Source of the DNA: Spirosoma montaniterrae
GTDB lineage: Bacteria; Bacteroidota; Bacteroidia; Cytophagales; Spirosomataceae
Direction of reading: 5' to 3'
Length of the DNA: 64,000 nucleotides
NCBI RefSeq assembly: GCF_001988955.1
Contig: NZ_CP014263.1
Span: 2,728,001-2,792,000, forward strand
Shown here: positions 32,418 through 42,600 of the stretch, piece after piece
How positions within the stretch are numbered: the stretch's first letter is position 1
Layout: every line of letters begins with the position of its first letter
Made by a program: the position numbers and the translations under genes
Notes under the pieces: generated by a model
The model's input: only the letters and a program-made list of their open reading frames with translations
Database searches by the model: none
What the model was told of the DNA's origin: nothing

Positions 32418-33785
32418 CTACAACCCATACTTTTCCAGCCGCCGATACAACGCCTGCCGGGATAGGCCCAACTCCCGCGCTACGTCGGTAATGCTGCCTT
32501 TGTGTTTTTGCATAGCCTGCTGAATGGCAACGCGTTCCATGTCTTCCAACTGCATCGTTTGCTGAACCGGCGACGTACCATTGGTCGGGCTGTCGGTTTT
32601 GCGAAACACAAAATCTCCCGGTTCGAGTACTGTGCCTGCGGCCAGAATAACGGCCCGTTCAACGGCGTGCTGCAACTCGCGGACGTTGCCCGGCCAGTTG
32701 TATTGTTTCATCTCGGTCAGCAGGGCCGGACTCAGGCCAGTTACAGGCCGGTTGTATTGCTTAGCGTATTTTTTCAGAAAATGTTCGGCCAGCGGTTTCA
32801 GGTCGTCGGGGCGTTGGCGCAGGGGCGGCAGAGCCAGTTCGATGGTGTTGATCCGATACAGCAAATCCTGCCGAAATCGAAGCGTAGCAACCCGCTCGGC
32901 CAGGTCGGCATTGGTGGCGCAAATCAACCGCACGTCGATAGTTCGGGCTTTGTTGCTGCCTACACGCGTCACCTGCCGTTGTTGTAGCACCGTGAGCAGC
33001 CGGGCCTGTTGTGCCAGTGTCAGGTTGCCGATTTCGTCTAAAAAAATAGTGCCGCCATTGGCTTCTTCAAACCGCCCGGCGCGGTCGTCGCGGGCGTCGG
33101 TAAAAGCTCCCTTTACATGACCGAATAACTCGCTTTCAAACAAACTTTCGGTCAGCGCACCCACGTCGACCGACACAAACGGTTTATCGCGCCGGTTCGA
33201 CTGTTCATGAATAGCTCGCGCCACGAGGTCTTTTCCCGTGCCGTTTTCGCCCAGAATCAGCACGTTAGCGTCGGTAGGTGCCACCCGCGCCACCGTGTCG
33301 AGAATGGGGCGCATGGCCGAACCAATGAGCGAAAGAGTGATAGAATGATTGGCTGATTGACTGCTATTCCCCCGCTTCGTTGTTCCTGTTTCATCTAATC
33401 TGGTTCGACCGACTACGGCTCCCCGGACGGTTTCCACAAACTTGTCGTTCTGCCAGGGTTTCAGCACGAAATCGGCAGCACCGGCTTTCATAGCCCGAAC
33501 GGCCATTTCCACGTCGCCATAAGCCGTAAACAGCACCACGCGGGCCTGCGGATCGATGTCGAGAATACGTTCGAGCCAGGCAAATCCTTCGCGCCCACTG
33601 CTTACGTCACGCTCGAAGTTCATGTCGAGTACAATGGCGTCGTAGCGGTTATTATTGAGCAGAAATGGTAGTTTTTCGGGGTTCTTTTCAATGTCGACCG
33701 AACCGGCGTGTCGTTTCAAAAGCAGCCGGGCGGCCAGCAGCACGTCGGGGTCGTCGTCAACGATGAGGAGTTTTGCATCTTGCAT
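32418..33785 (-). CDS. Sigma-54-dependent response regulator, NtrC-like
   Basis: 455 residues from the ATG at 33785 (MQDAKLLIVDDDPDV). Receiver domain with the acidic pocket IVDDDPD, phosphoacceptor in IVLDMNFERD and the Lys in FVLKPWQ. The AAA+ domain has Walker A LGENGTGKD, Walker B GGTIFLDEIGN, and the sigma-54 contact loop as GAFTDA instead of GAFTGA, a variant I have seen in other Bacteroidota regulators. A Fis-type HTH ends the protein (GSITDVARELGLSRQALYRRLEKYGL). The linker NSSQSANHSITLS is encoded by family E repeat-like words. It probably pairs with the histidine kinase at 28591-29940. Confidence 0.93.
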   Translation of the reverse strand: MQDAKLLIVDDDPDVLLAARLLLKRHAGSVDIEKNPEKLPFLLNNNRYDAIVLDMNFERDVSSGREGFAWLERILDIDPQARVVLFTAYGDVEMAVRAMKAGAADFVLKPWQNDKFVETVRGAVVGRTRLDETGTTKRGNSSQSANHSITLSLIGSAMRPILDTVARVAPTDANVLILGENGTGKDLVARAIHEQSNRRDKPFVSVDVGALTESLFESELFGHVKGAFTDARDDRAGRFEEANGGTIFLDEIGNLTLAQQARLLTVLQQRQVTRVGSNKARTIDVRLICATNADLAERVATLRFRQDLLYRINTIELALPPLRQRPDDLKPLAEHFLKKYAKQYNRPVTGLSPALLTEMKQYNWPGNVRELQHAVERAVILAAGTVLEPGDFVFRKTDSPTNGTSPVQQTMQLEDMERVAIQQAMQKHKGSITDVARELGLSRQALYRRLEKYGL

Positions 33786-33835
33786 ATCCTCAAAGATAAC
33801 CGACGACCCCAAAAGTTGCACATCCTGTTGTAGCA

Positions 33836-36800
33836 CTACCGGCTGATGAGCAACCGGCGGACTACGCGCTCCTGCCCGTTTGTCTCGATGTCAATCAAAT
33901 ACAAACCACTATTCAGGTGCGACACCGTCAGGCGATACGGCTGATTGTCAGGCTCGTTCACATCGGCTTGCTGAACCACTTTGCCAGCAGCATCGGTCAG
34001 ACTCAGGCGAACGGGTTGCCCCTGCGCGGCCCGCAAATCAACATCGACGTATTGCTGCGCCGGGTTCGGAAAAACACGAAACGCCTGTTCGGTATCAAAA
34101 AACAGATCGTTTACCGATGCCAGATCGCCTACCCGCGCACCCGACAGGCAACCCACCGGTTCAATACGCCATTGCTGCGCCACGGTGCCATTCGGCATGT
34201 ATTGAATGATGGGAATGCCTTCACCCGTTTCGCCGTTGCGAACATCGAGCATTTTCTGCGAATGCCGGGCCATGAGCGTGTAAAATCCATCGGCGTTAAT
34301 TTGCGGTCGCCATTCCTGGTTTGTGCCGCTGTGAACGGGCCATTGAATAACCGTAGCCCAGTCGGCAGTGCTGGCCGCATTCACGTCAGCAGCTTTGCCC
34401 GAATGCACGGCCACTAATCGATAAAAACCGCTGCTGGTAGCTCTGAGTCGCCATTGCTGCCAGGCTTTATTGCTGTTAGTACGCTGCACCAATGCGGCTC
34501 CATTGCCGGTTGAGCCGTTGTTTACTTCGAGCACTTTCCCACTGACGCGGGCCGTGAGCCGATAACAGGTAGTGGCGTTGAAAACAAGCGAGTTCGAGGT
34601 GGGCGGGGCGGTTGTGGTGCAGCCTACTTCGTCGATGGTCCACTGCTGCGCCGACGTGCCGTTGGCCGTAAACTGCACCATTGCGGCTCCATCGGCGGTG
34701 CTATTGTTCTGTACCTGAAGGGCTTTGGCCGAATGCCGGGCAATCAGGCTGAAATACCCCTGATTATCGCCCTGTACTTTCCATTGCTGGTTTGCGTTCT
34801 GGTGCGGTGTCCACTGAATAATAGCCGCGCCGTCGCTGGTGCTGGCTCCGTTCACGTCTAATGCTTTGCCCGAATGCAGGGCCGTGAGCCGGTAAAACTG
34901 ACTGCCCATATCCTGAAATTTCCACTGCTGCCAGGTTCTGGTGGCATACGTGCGCTGCCGCACAACGGCTCCGTCGGTGGTAGCTCCATTGTCGACTTCC
35001 AACGCCCGGCCACTGACGCGGGCCGTGAGCCGGTAGCATTTGGCGGGGTCGGGCACAAACGTCGGTACAGGCGGTGGCGGTGGGGGCGGTGGTGGAGTGG
35101 ACGCGACGGGCGTGGTGCTGGTTTCGGTGCCGCCATTCCAGGCTGTTCCTTTCAGAGTGTACGCCCGAAAATAGTACGTTTTGCCATTGGTCAGGCCCGT
35201 TACCGTAACCGACGTACCCGTACCCCGATACACCACTTTGCCGCCTTCCTGTGCCGTTCCCGACCCGCCAAAATTGGCATCAGCTACGAAGTTAGTGCCG
35301 CTGGGTTTGTCTAAAAAACCACTGCCTTCTTTGGCGACAAGCATAATCTGATCGAAGGAAACCGCCGGATTCGTCCACGATACCGAAGCCGCCCGGTCCT
35401 GCGGAGTTGCCTTCAGATTAGCGACGGATAAATTACCCGACGAACAATCGGGGTTTATTCGCACCGAATCGCTGGCCGTTAATCCACCCTGGTCTGTAAC
35501 TGTCAGTTTGATGACATAATAATACGTTTCGCCATCGCAACCTACGGGCGAGAGCGTCACCGTAGGCGATGTGTTGGTCAGTATAGGTTCGCGGTGTTCG
35601 TGGTTGTTGTGCCGCAAAGTCACCTGCCAGGCATAGGCAAGGCCGGTGGCATCGTCGTCGGTCACGGTGGCTGCGAGCGTGTACTGACTCTCGCGGTCGA
35701 GCGGGTAGGCACTGTTGTTGGCGGGGCTGGTGATTCTCACGACCGGCACGGCGTTGTTGACCGATACCGTTACCTGCTCCTGTGCCGTAAGCCCGCGCCC
35801 GTCGGATACGGTCAGCTTCACGGTAAAGCCGCGTGCGGTGGCCGACGTAAACGTTTTTACGGGATTTGCCTGGGTGCTGGTAGTACCATCGCCGAAATCC
35901 CAGAGGTACGTCAGCACGTCGCCATCGGGATCGGTCGAGGCATCGCCTTTGAAATTGACGGTCAGGGGCGAGTTGCCGGTCAGCTTATCGGCCACGATAG
36001 CCGCTACGGGCGGGCGGTTGCCGCCGTAACTAATCCGCATAATCTCACCCGAATTGATGTTGACATAATACAGCGACTCGTCAAGGGCATTGTATTCGAT
36101 GTCGATAATCCCCCTGCCAAAGCCGTTCGGGGCAAAATCACGCACCTGCGTTACGCCGTTTGGCCCGAGCGTAGCGGCCCGAATCCAGTTGGCTCCGTAG
36201 TCGGCAAAATAATACGCATTTCGGTAGCCATCGGGGTAGCGGGTGCCGGTATAGCAGGCACCCGCCGTAGCGCAGTTGCCGCGAAACGAATTGCCCGGAA
36301 CAGCCGCGCCCACGCTGCCGAGCGTTGTGGCAGTAGCCGTATTGCCGCTGAAGGTGGGGTAACGGGCTACGTCGGCCCCGTGTTTCCAGTCGAGGGCGGG
36401 TCGGCTATGGAAATAGCGTCGCTGCGGGCCGGGCAGCGGCTGCTGCGAGCAGGGATTCAACGCGCTGAGTGTGCCCTGTGCTTCGTTTTGCGCCTGTTTG
36501 AGCAAATCCTGAAACGTCAGAAACGGCTTGTTGCAGGTATTGGCGGGATTCGGTTCATCGAGATTCTGGAGCGTTTGCGCGGCCTGCATGTAGCCCGAAT
36601 GCGGGTCTAAGCCCTCGAACATGGGCCAACCGGCATTTTCGGCGGGGCGGCTGATACGGTGAAAATCTTCCCACACGTTCCAGCCTACGTCGCCCACGAG
36701 CAGTGTGCCGGGATTGGCATCGGCGGGGTTCGTGCTGCCCGTATTTGGTTCGAGGGCCATTCGGCACGGATTGCGGAACCCCAGCGACCACACCCGCGAC

Positions 36801-37651
36801 TGCGCCGAGCGGGCATTTCCAGTGTCGAAAAACGGGTTATTCGAAACGCCATCGCCCGTTTCGGGGTCGAGCCGCAGAATTTTGCCGCAGAGCGAACCCG
36901 TCATCTGCGACCGAAATGCGCCCACGTTTTCATTGGCCCGCATGATACCGTCGTCGATGGCCTGCTGGAAATACGTTTCGGTAGCACTACCCTTGTCGGT
37001 GCTGGCGTAGCTGGCATTGTCGCCGGTCGAGACGAGCAGCGTACCATCGCGCCCAAACAGCACCGTTCCGCCCGCGTGCGATTCGTGGGTGAGCGGAACG
37101 CCCGTGCTGCGGCTTTCGCCCAGCAGCACGAAGCGGCTGGCCGGGTCGGCAGTCAGCACATTACTGGCGGTGTTGACCCGGTAGCGCGTCAGGCGGCTGA
37201 TGGTGGCGGCAAAATACTGGTTCGTTGCTGGATTGTACTGGGCCGTTCCGGCATTGAACAGGTGGTGCCGATCAACGACATAGAACAGATAAATCCGGCC
37301 ATTCTGGGCAAAATTCGGGTCGAGACACAGACTGAGCAGCCCAAAATCGCGCCAGTTACCGACCTCGTCGCTGATGTCGAGTACGGGGGTCGACTGCCGA
37401 ACATATTGTGAGCCGTTCCAGACAGAAACCCAAACCCGCCCTGCTTTATCCCAGACGAATAGCTGTCGGCTGTCGGTAGAAAACACCACGCCCATTGGGG
37501 TAGTGTAGCCATTTTGCACAACGGAATTATTGAATCCGGTGGGCAACGTCTGGGCGAAGAGAGACGTAGCAAAGAGGGCTACGGCAAACAAAACGCCATA
37601 GCTTTTCAGGCACCGCCGGATTAGCCCAGCGGTTGAGGGTGTGGTAGACAT
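33836..37651 (-). CDS. T9SS-exported PQQ-type sugar dehydrogenase with PKD and ricin-type lectin domains
   Basis: 1271 residues with signal peptide ending ATSLFAQ. About residues 35-555 are a glucose/sorbosone dehydrogenase-like six-bladed propeller (LLSLCLDPNFAQNGRIYLFYVV, THESHAGGTVLFGRDGTLLVSTGD, WSLGFRNPCRMALEP). PKD domains follow (GDASTDPDGDVLTYLWDFGD, about 580-650), then Fn3-like sequence, a proline linker, and two ricin-B beta-trefoils (about 885-1165) with repeated QQW motifs. The last 80 residues are a type A T9SS sorting domain (FRVFPNPAQQYVDVDL, LYLIDIETNGQERVV). It should be secreted or surface-attached and bind glycans while oxidising sugars. Whether the propeller still binds PQQ is not provable here. 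Confidence 0.88.
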   Translation of the reverse strand: MSTTPSTAGLIRRCLKSYGVLFAVALFATSLFAQTLPTGFNNSVVQNGYTTPMGVVFSTDSRQLFVWDKAGRVWVSVWNGSQYVRQSTPVLDISDEVGNWRDFGLLSLCLDPNFAQNGRIYLFYVVDRHHLFNAGTAQYNPATNQYFAATISRLTRYRVNTASNVLTADPASRFVLLGESRSTGVPLTHESHAGGTVLFGRDGTLLVSTGDNASYASTDKGSATETYFQQAIDDGIMRANENVGAFRSQMTGSLCGKILRLDPETGDGVSNNPFFDTGNARSAQSRVWSLGFRNPCRMALEPNTGSTNPADANPGTLLVGDVGWNVWEDFHRISRPAENAGWPMFEGLDPHSGYMQAAQTLQNLDEPNPANTCNKPFLTFQDLLKQAQNEAQGTLSALNPCSQQPLPGPQRRYFHSRPALDWKHGADVARYPTFSGNTATATTLGSVGAAVPGNSFRGNCATAGACYTGTRYPDGYRNAYYFADYGANWIRAATLGPNGVTQVRDFAPNGFGRGIIDIEYNALDESLYYVNINSGEIMRISYGGNRPPVAAIVADKLTGNSPLTVNFKGDASTDPDGDVLTYLWDFGDGTTSTQANPVKTFTSATARGFTVKLTVSDGRGLTAQEQVTVSVNNAVPVVRITSPANNSAYPLDRESQYTLAATVTDDDATGLAYAWQVTLRHNNHEHREPILTNTSPTVTLSPVGCDGETYYYVIKLTVTDQGGLTASDSVRINPDCSSGNLSVANLKATPQDRAASVSWTNPAVSFDQIMLVAKEGSGFLDKPSGTNFVADANFGGSGTAQEGGKVVYRGTGTSVTVTGLTNGKTYYFRAYTLKGTAWNGGTETSTTPVASTPPPPPPPPPVPTFVPDPAKCYRLTARVSGRALEVDNGATTDGAVVRQRTYATRTWQQWKFQDMGSQFYRLTALHSGKALDVNGASTSDGAAIIQWTPHQNANQQWKVQGDNQGYFSLIARHSAKALQVQNNSTADGAAMVQFTANGTSAQQWTIDEVGCTTTAPPTSNSLVFNATTCYRLTARVSGKVLEVNNGSTGNGAALVQRTNSNKAWQQWRLRATSSGFYRLVAVHSGKAADVNAASTADWATVIQWPVHSGTNQEWRPQINADGFYTLMARHSQKMLDVRNGETGEGIPIIQYMPNGTVAQQWRIEPVGCLSGARVGDLASVNDLFFDTEQAFRVFPNPAQQYVDVDLRAAQGQPVRLSLTDAAGKVVQQADVNEPDNQPYRLTVSHLNSGLYLIDIETNGQERVVRRLLISR

Positions 37652-37836
37652 TTGGTCAAATAGTGTAGTTTATGGGTTAGCTATCGAGGATAAAGCCCTG
37701 ACAATGAGTCTTGTTTTTTAGACCTTTTGTCAATGCACCGTCACCTACCGCTTAGTAAATAAGCCATTCGCACGGAAGAGTGAATAGAAATGGTTTGTTT
37801 TGCAAAGCCGTTGGCGGCTGCGTCGTCTACCTATTC

Positions 37837-39627
37837 ATGACCGAACTTACTCAACCCTCTCCCCTGCCCCATCGCTGGTTTGCGGCCCTCGTCGCCGTCG
37901 GGATTCTTATCAATGCAACCGGTCTGTTTCCGCCCATCATGGAACCCGACGGGGCATTGTACGCCTGCATTGCCAAAACAATGGCGCAGTCGAACGATTT
38001 CGTGAACCTCTACGCCGTTGGCACCGACTGGCTCGACAAGCCGCACTTTCCGTTCTGGATGGTCGCGCTGAGTTTTAAGCTATTTGGCATCAACACGTTC
38101 GCCTACAAACTACCGGCCCTGCTGTTTTTTCTGATGGGTGTTTGGTACACATACCGGTTTGCCCGGCTTCTGTACCCGAAGGTCGTAGCGCAGGTGGCCG
38201 TGCTGGTACTGCTTACGGCCTTCCACGGCGTACTGTCCAACGCCGACGTTCGGGCCGAGCCGTATCTGATGGGGCTGATTATCGGAGCCGTATATCATTT
38301 CTGGCGATTGACCCCACCCCAACCCCTCCCCTTGAAAAAAGGGGAGGGGCTCAAACCATGCCGCCCTGTAAGCCCCTCCCCTTTTTTCAAGGGGAGGGGT
38401 TGGGGTGGGGTAGACCTCCTCCTCGGCTCTTTCCTGACTGGCTGCGCGCTGATGACTAAAGGCGTTTTTGTGCTGGTGCCTATCGGGGCGGGATTGGTGC
38501 TGCACTGGCTCCTGACGGGTCAATGGCGCGAGTTGCTGAAACCACGCTGGTATGTAGCCGTAGTCTTGTCGTTTGTTTTTACGCTGCCCGAAGTGTATTG
38601 CCTGTATCAGCAATTCAATTTGCACCCCGAGAAGATCGTGTTCGGCAAAACGGGCGTTTCGGGTATAAAATTCTTTTTCTGGGATAGTCAGTTCGGGCGA
38701 TTTTTCAATACCGGCCCCATCAAAGGCGAAGGCGACAAACTGTTTTTCGTACATACGACGCTATGGGCGTTTCTGCCGTGGTCGCTGCCGTTGTACGCGG
38801 GCGTAGGCAAGGCCGTGATGCAGTTGTTCCGGCGGTTTACGGGCAAATCGCACCAACCGCTCCCCGAATATGTGTCGCTGGGGTCGGGGCTGGCAACGTT
38901 CGCGCTGTTCTCGCTGTCGGGCTTTCAACTGCCGCACTATATGAACATTGTGTTTCCATTTTTTGCAATTCTGACGGCACAGTTTCTGGTGGGTCTTTCG
39001 CCAAAAAATCTGCGTCGATGGACAGTCGGGCAGAGCGTTATCGCCGGTTTGCTGGTGGTGCTGACAGTGGGTTTGATACTGGTTGTTCGGCCCGCCGGGA
39101 TGAGTCTGGCAATTGGCTGGGTTGCCGTTGTTTCGCTGCTGACGCTGATGCTGTTCCGGCAAGCCGACCTATCAACGCTGACGGGTCGCCTGACGGGGGC
39201 AATGGCCGTATTTTTCGGCATCCTGAATCTGTTTTTATACCCTGCGTTTTTACAATATCAGGCCGGTATGACAGCCGCCCGCTACGTGAACGAGCAGCCT
39301 GATCTGGTCCAGCAACCCGTTTGGCTGTACCTGCCCGGCACAGGCGTTGGGGGGGGTAGTTTCTGGTCATACGAGTTTTACGCCACTGGCCCAACGGCTT
39401 ACGTGCGTTCTGATTCGGCCCTGCGCCAACGGCTTCAGCGCGGCCCCATAATGGTGTTCACCGAAGGCGTTTACGCCGATTCGCTCGTAAGCCGGGGCTT
39501 TGGGCTGCGTCGGCTGGCTGCGTTTCCGTTCTTCCATGTCAGCACCCTTACCGGCGATTTCCTGAACCCCGACACCCGCCCCAAAACGCTGGAACCGTAT
39601 GTACTGGCGGAGGTATCACCGCGATGA
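37837..39627 (+). CDS. ArnT-like polyprenol-phosphate glycosyltransferase (repeat inserted in frame)
   Basis: About 596 residues with many transmembrane helices, of the dolichol-phosphate mannosyltransferase/ArnT type (GT39/GT83). The first periplasmic loop carries the expected acidic pair in PPIMEPDGALYACIAKTMAQSND and WLDKPHFPFWMVAL. These enzymes move sugars from polyprenyl phosphate to lipid A or proteins outside the inner membrane. Codons from about 38311 to 38411 read through a family C palindrome ([15 protein letters not shown] to FFKGRGWGG), adding roughly 33 residues between the membrane segments ending YHFWRL and DLLLGSFLTG. The start is the ATG at 37837 (MTELTQ). It overlaps the convergent FG-GAP gene by 12 bases. 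Confidence 0.88.
   Translation: MTELTQPSPLPHRWFAALVAVGILINATGLFPPIMEPDGALYACIAKTMAQSNDFVNLYAVGTDWLDKPHFPFWMVALSFKLFGINTFAYKLPALLFFLMGVWYTYRFARLLYPKVVAQVAVLVLLTAFHGVLSNADVRAEPYLMGLIIGAVYHFWRLTPPQPLPLKKGEGLKPCRPVSPSPFFKGRGWGGVDLLLGSFLTGCALMTKGVFVLVPIGAGLVLHWLLTGQWRELLKPRWYVAVVLSFVFTLPEVYCLYQQFNLHPEKIVFGKTGVSGIKFFFWDSQFGRFFNTGPIKGEGDKLFFVHTTLWAFLPWSLPLYAGVGKAVMQLFRRFTGKSHQPLPEYVSLGSGLATFALFSLSGFQLPHYMNIVFPFFAILTAQFLVGLSPKNLRRWTVGQSVIAGLLVVLTVGLILVVRPAGMSLAIGWVAVVSLLTLMLFRQADLSTLTGRLTGAMAVFFGILNLFLYPAFLQYQAGMTAARYVNEQPDLVQQPVWLYLPGTGVGGGSFWSYEFYATGPTAYVRSDSALRQRLQRGPIMVFTEGVYADSLVSRGFGLRRLAAFPFFHVSTLTGDFLNPDTRPKTLEPYVLAEVSPR
38311..38411. repeat. Family C palindromic repeat inside the glycosyltransferase gene
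   Basis: A 101-bp palindrome of two hairpins: ACCCCACCCCAACCCCTCCC on the left and its complement on the right, with stems CCCCTCCCC / GGGGAGGGG. It is read in frame without a stop on the coding strand. Its right half is nearly identical to the aspS insertion. Confidence 0.92.
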
Positions 39628-42600
39628 CTGACTCAGGTAGCCCGAGCCGTGATAGAACTCGACGCGCTGGGTTTTGCCGTTGGGTTGTTTCACCAGGCGG
39701 TGTGTTTCGCCGGGTTTGGCGGGTTGTGGACGAATGGGGTTAACTGGGCGAATGAGTTGCAGGGGGCCGTTGTTGTTTGCCACCAGATACAGCAATTCCT
39801 GCCCGGTCGAGAGGGCCGCGAAAGCTTTGGCATCGCGGTCAATGGCAAGCCCGGCATCGGCAGGCATCACGGGCCGGAAGTTGCCCCGGCCATCGCCCAG
39901 CAGCAGGCACCCACGCCCGGCATCGTACCAGCCCGTATAGGTTTCCGGCGCGTAGGAGTTACCCACCAACAACGCATCGGGCAACCCATCGGCGTTGAAA
40001 TCGCCGGTTTGCATACCGAACACGGGCGATAGTTGCGCCAGCGTCGGCAACGGGCGAATAGCAAACTCACCGTTGCCTTTGTTCTCAATATAGCAACTCC
40101 GTAACTCAGTTGCGCTCAACATAGTAGCCCCTTCTGTATTGTCAGAGAAAGCATCGTCAAAAGACTGCCGGGCGTATTGCTGGTAGCTGGTAAATCGTTT
40201 GCGCGAGAGCGTCGGCATCTGATCGTTGAGCAGATCGCGGATGGGTACAATATGCTCTTTCCCCTGGAGATACTGCGTCAGAATGGGGTCAAGCTGGCCG
40301 TTTCCGTCGAAATCTTTGGCATACACGCGAAGCGGCTCATCAGACGAAACGCGGTAGCGGGTGTTAAGGCCCAGATTACCCGCGATGTAATCCACATCAC
40401 CGTCCTGATCGAAGTCGGCTCCGGTGAGGGAGTTCCAGAGACCTTTGTATTGACTAAGTGACTGATTGACTGATTGAACGAGCCGCCCGCGTTCGTTTGT
40501 GAAGACGGTGATGGGCATAAACTCGCCCGCCAGCATCAGGTCAGGGTCGTTGTCGTTATCGAAGTCGGTCCAGAGGGCCGCACAGGTCATGCCTACGTAG
40601 CGCAGGCCCGGCGCGAGTTGGTCGGTCACGTCAGTAAACCGTTTCCCATCGTTTCGCAACAGGTAAGACCTCGGAGCCAGCGGGTACTGCCCCACTTTCA
40701 CGCGCCCGGCCCGGAACAAATCCAGATCGCCATCACCGTCAAAATCAGCCGCCACCACGCACGACCCCGACGATGTAGTGGGCGGTAAAACGCCTTCGGC
40801 GCGGGTCAGTTTTCCCGTGCCATCGTTAAGATAAAGCCGGTCCTGATAGATGCCGCTGCTGTCGGGCAACCGGCTGCCGCCACTGACCACGTACAAATCC
40901 TGATCGCCATCGCCGTCGGCATCGAAAAACAGCGACCCCATGTCTTCGAGGTCGTTGGCCCCCTGTACGCGTTGAGCAAACTGACCGGGTTTGGTTTGCA
41001 GAAACAGGCTGCGAACCTGCCCAGCATCGGCCCCCACAAACACGTCGTCCAAACCGTTCCCATCAGCGTCGGCAATAGCAATGGCGGGGCTGTTTTTGGC
41101 ATAGACCTGCGGCAGCAACGGCGTTCGCTCCAAATCGTTGAGTGGGGCCTCCTCGTGCCGGAAGGTCAGGCCCGCAGAAGCGGCATCAGCCGTTGAAAAT
41201 AACGGGGCTACAGCCGCCGGAACTACCGAAAACGCGCTGGCATTCGGCTTGTACACGATTTCATGCATCCGATCAGCCGGAAGTTGGCCCACCCGCTGAT
41301 ACGCGCCATCGGCCCAGCGAATTTCGACCGTTGCCGCCGTATGTTTACCCAGCCCGACATGCACAAACGGCTCCACCGACGATGCGTAGCCCCGAACCGG
41401 ATGCACGGCCACCGCCTGTGTTTGCCCGTCGGGTGTTCTGACGCGCACTTCGGCCCCCAGTCCGTGTGCATCGGCGGGCAGGTGCAACCGGAGCGCGTGA
41501 TTCGCTATCGGCTGGCCGGGCCGGTTGGTTTCGTTGCGGTACAGCCCTGCTTCGCTGTCCATATTATTGATTATCAGGTCCAGATCGCCGTCGTTATCCA
41601 GGTCGGCGTAGGCCGCGCCGTTGGAGAACGTTTTCTCGCCAAAACCCCAGTTTTCCGACTCATCGGCAAAGGTCAGTTCGCCACCCGGCTCGCCCGAGCG
41701 GTTGCGGAACATATAGTTGTGCAGCTTAATTTCGGGCAGTTTGTAAAGCTCCGCCAGCGTCTGCCTGCGCGACGATTGCGCCGGGTTGCCAAAGCTCGCG
41801 GCCTGACTGTTCAGGTAAGCTACGTAATCGAGGTTGGTAATGTCGCGCCGGTAGCCGTTGGTCACGAATAAGTCTTTATAGCCATCGTTGTCGAAATCAG
41901 CCAGTAGCGGTGCCCAACTCCAGTCGGTGCGGAACACACCAGCCAGTTGCCCGATTTCAGAGAATCGCTCCTGACCCATGTTCAGTTGCAACGTATTGCG
42001 CACATACTCATCCTGATAACCCTGCTGCCGGGCGAGGTGAAAAAATTCCCAGTTGGTTTTGATGAGCATCATTTTCTGCCGTTCGTTGGTTTCCGGGAGC
42101 ATGTCTACCACCATCACGTCGGGCCGAGTATCGTTGTTAACATCCTGAATGTCAACACCCATACTGTTGTAGCTGGTATGTTTGAAATAGTCGCGGGAAC
42201 GGTCCGTAAAATGGCCGTTGCGGTCGTTGACATACACTACGTCGTTCGACAGAAAATCGTTGGCACAATAGACGTCGGGCCAGCCATCCTGATTGATATC
42301 GGCCACGGTCAGGCCCAGCCCGTAGCCCTCGGCCAGAATGCCGGCCTCGCGGGAAACGTCAGTAAAGCGTGTAACGCGGCTGGAAAGCCGCCGGTTTTTG
42401 TTGCTGACTGGCGGCTTTCCAGCCGCGTTACTTGTCTCATTCCGGTACAGCCGATCCGTGCTTGGCCCTTCGCCGTTCAGGCGTTTGGGGCGGATGGTGT
42501 TGCGACCTGTGCGTTCTACAGCGTTATTCAGGACGTAACAATCCAGATCACCGTCGCGGTCGTAGTCGAAAAATGCGGCCTGGGTGTTCATGCCGCTGTC

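Noticed and set aside
35594..36610. 338-codon open frame on the plus strand
   Set aside because: It is antisense to the T9SS sugar dehydrogenase, has Val/Gly/Ala-rich composition expected from a GC-rich shadow, and no family motif.
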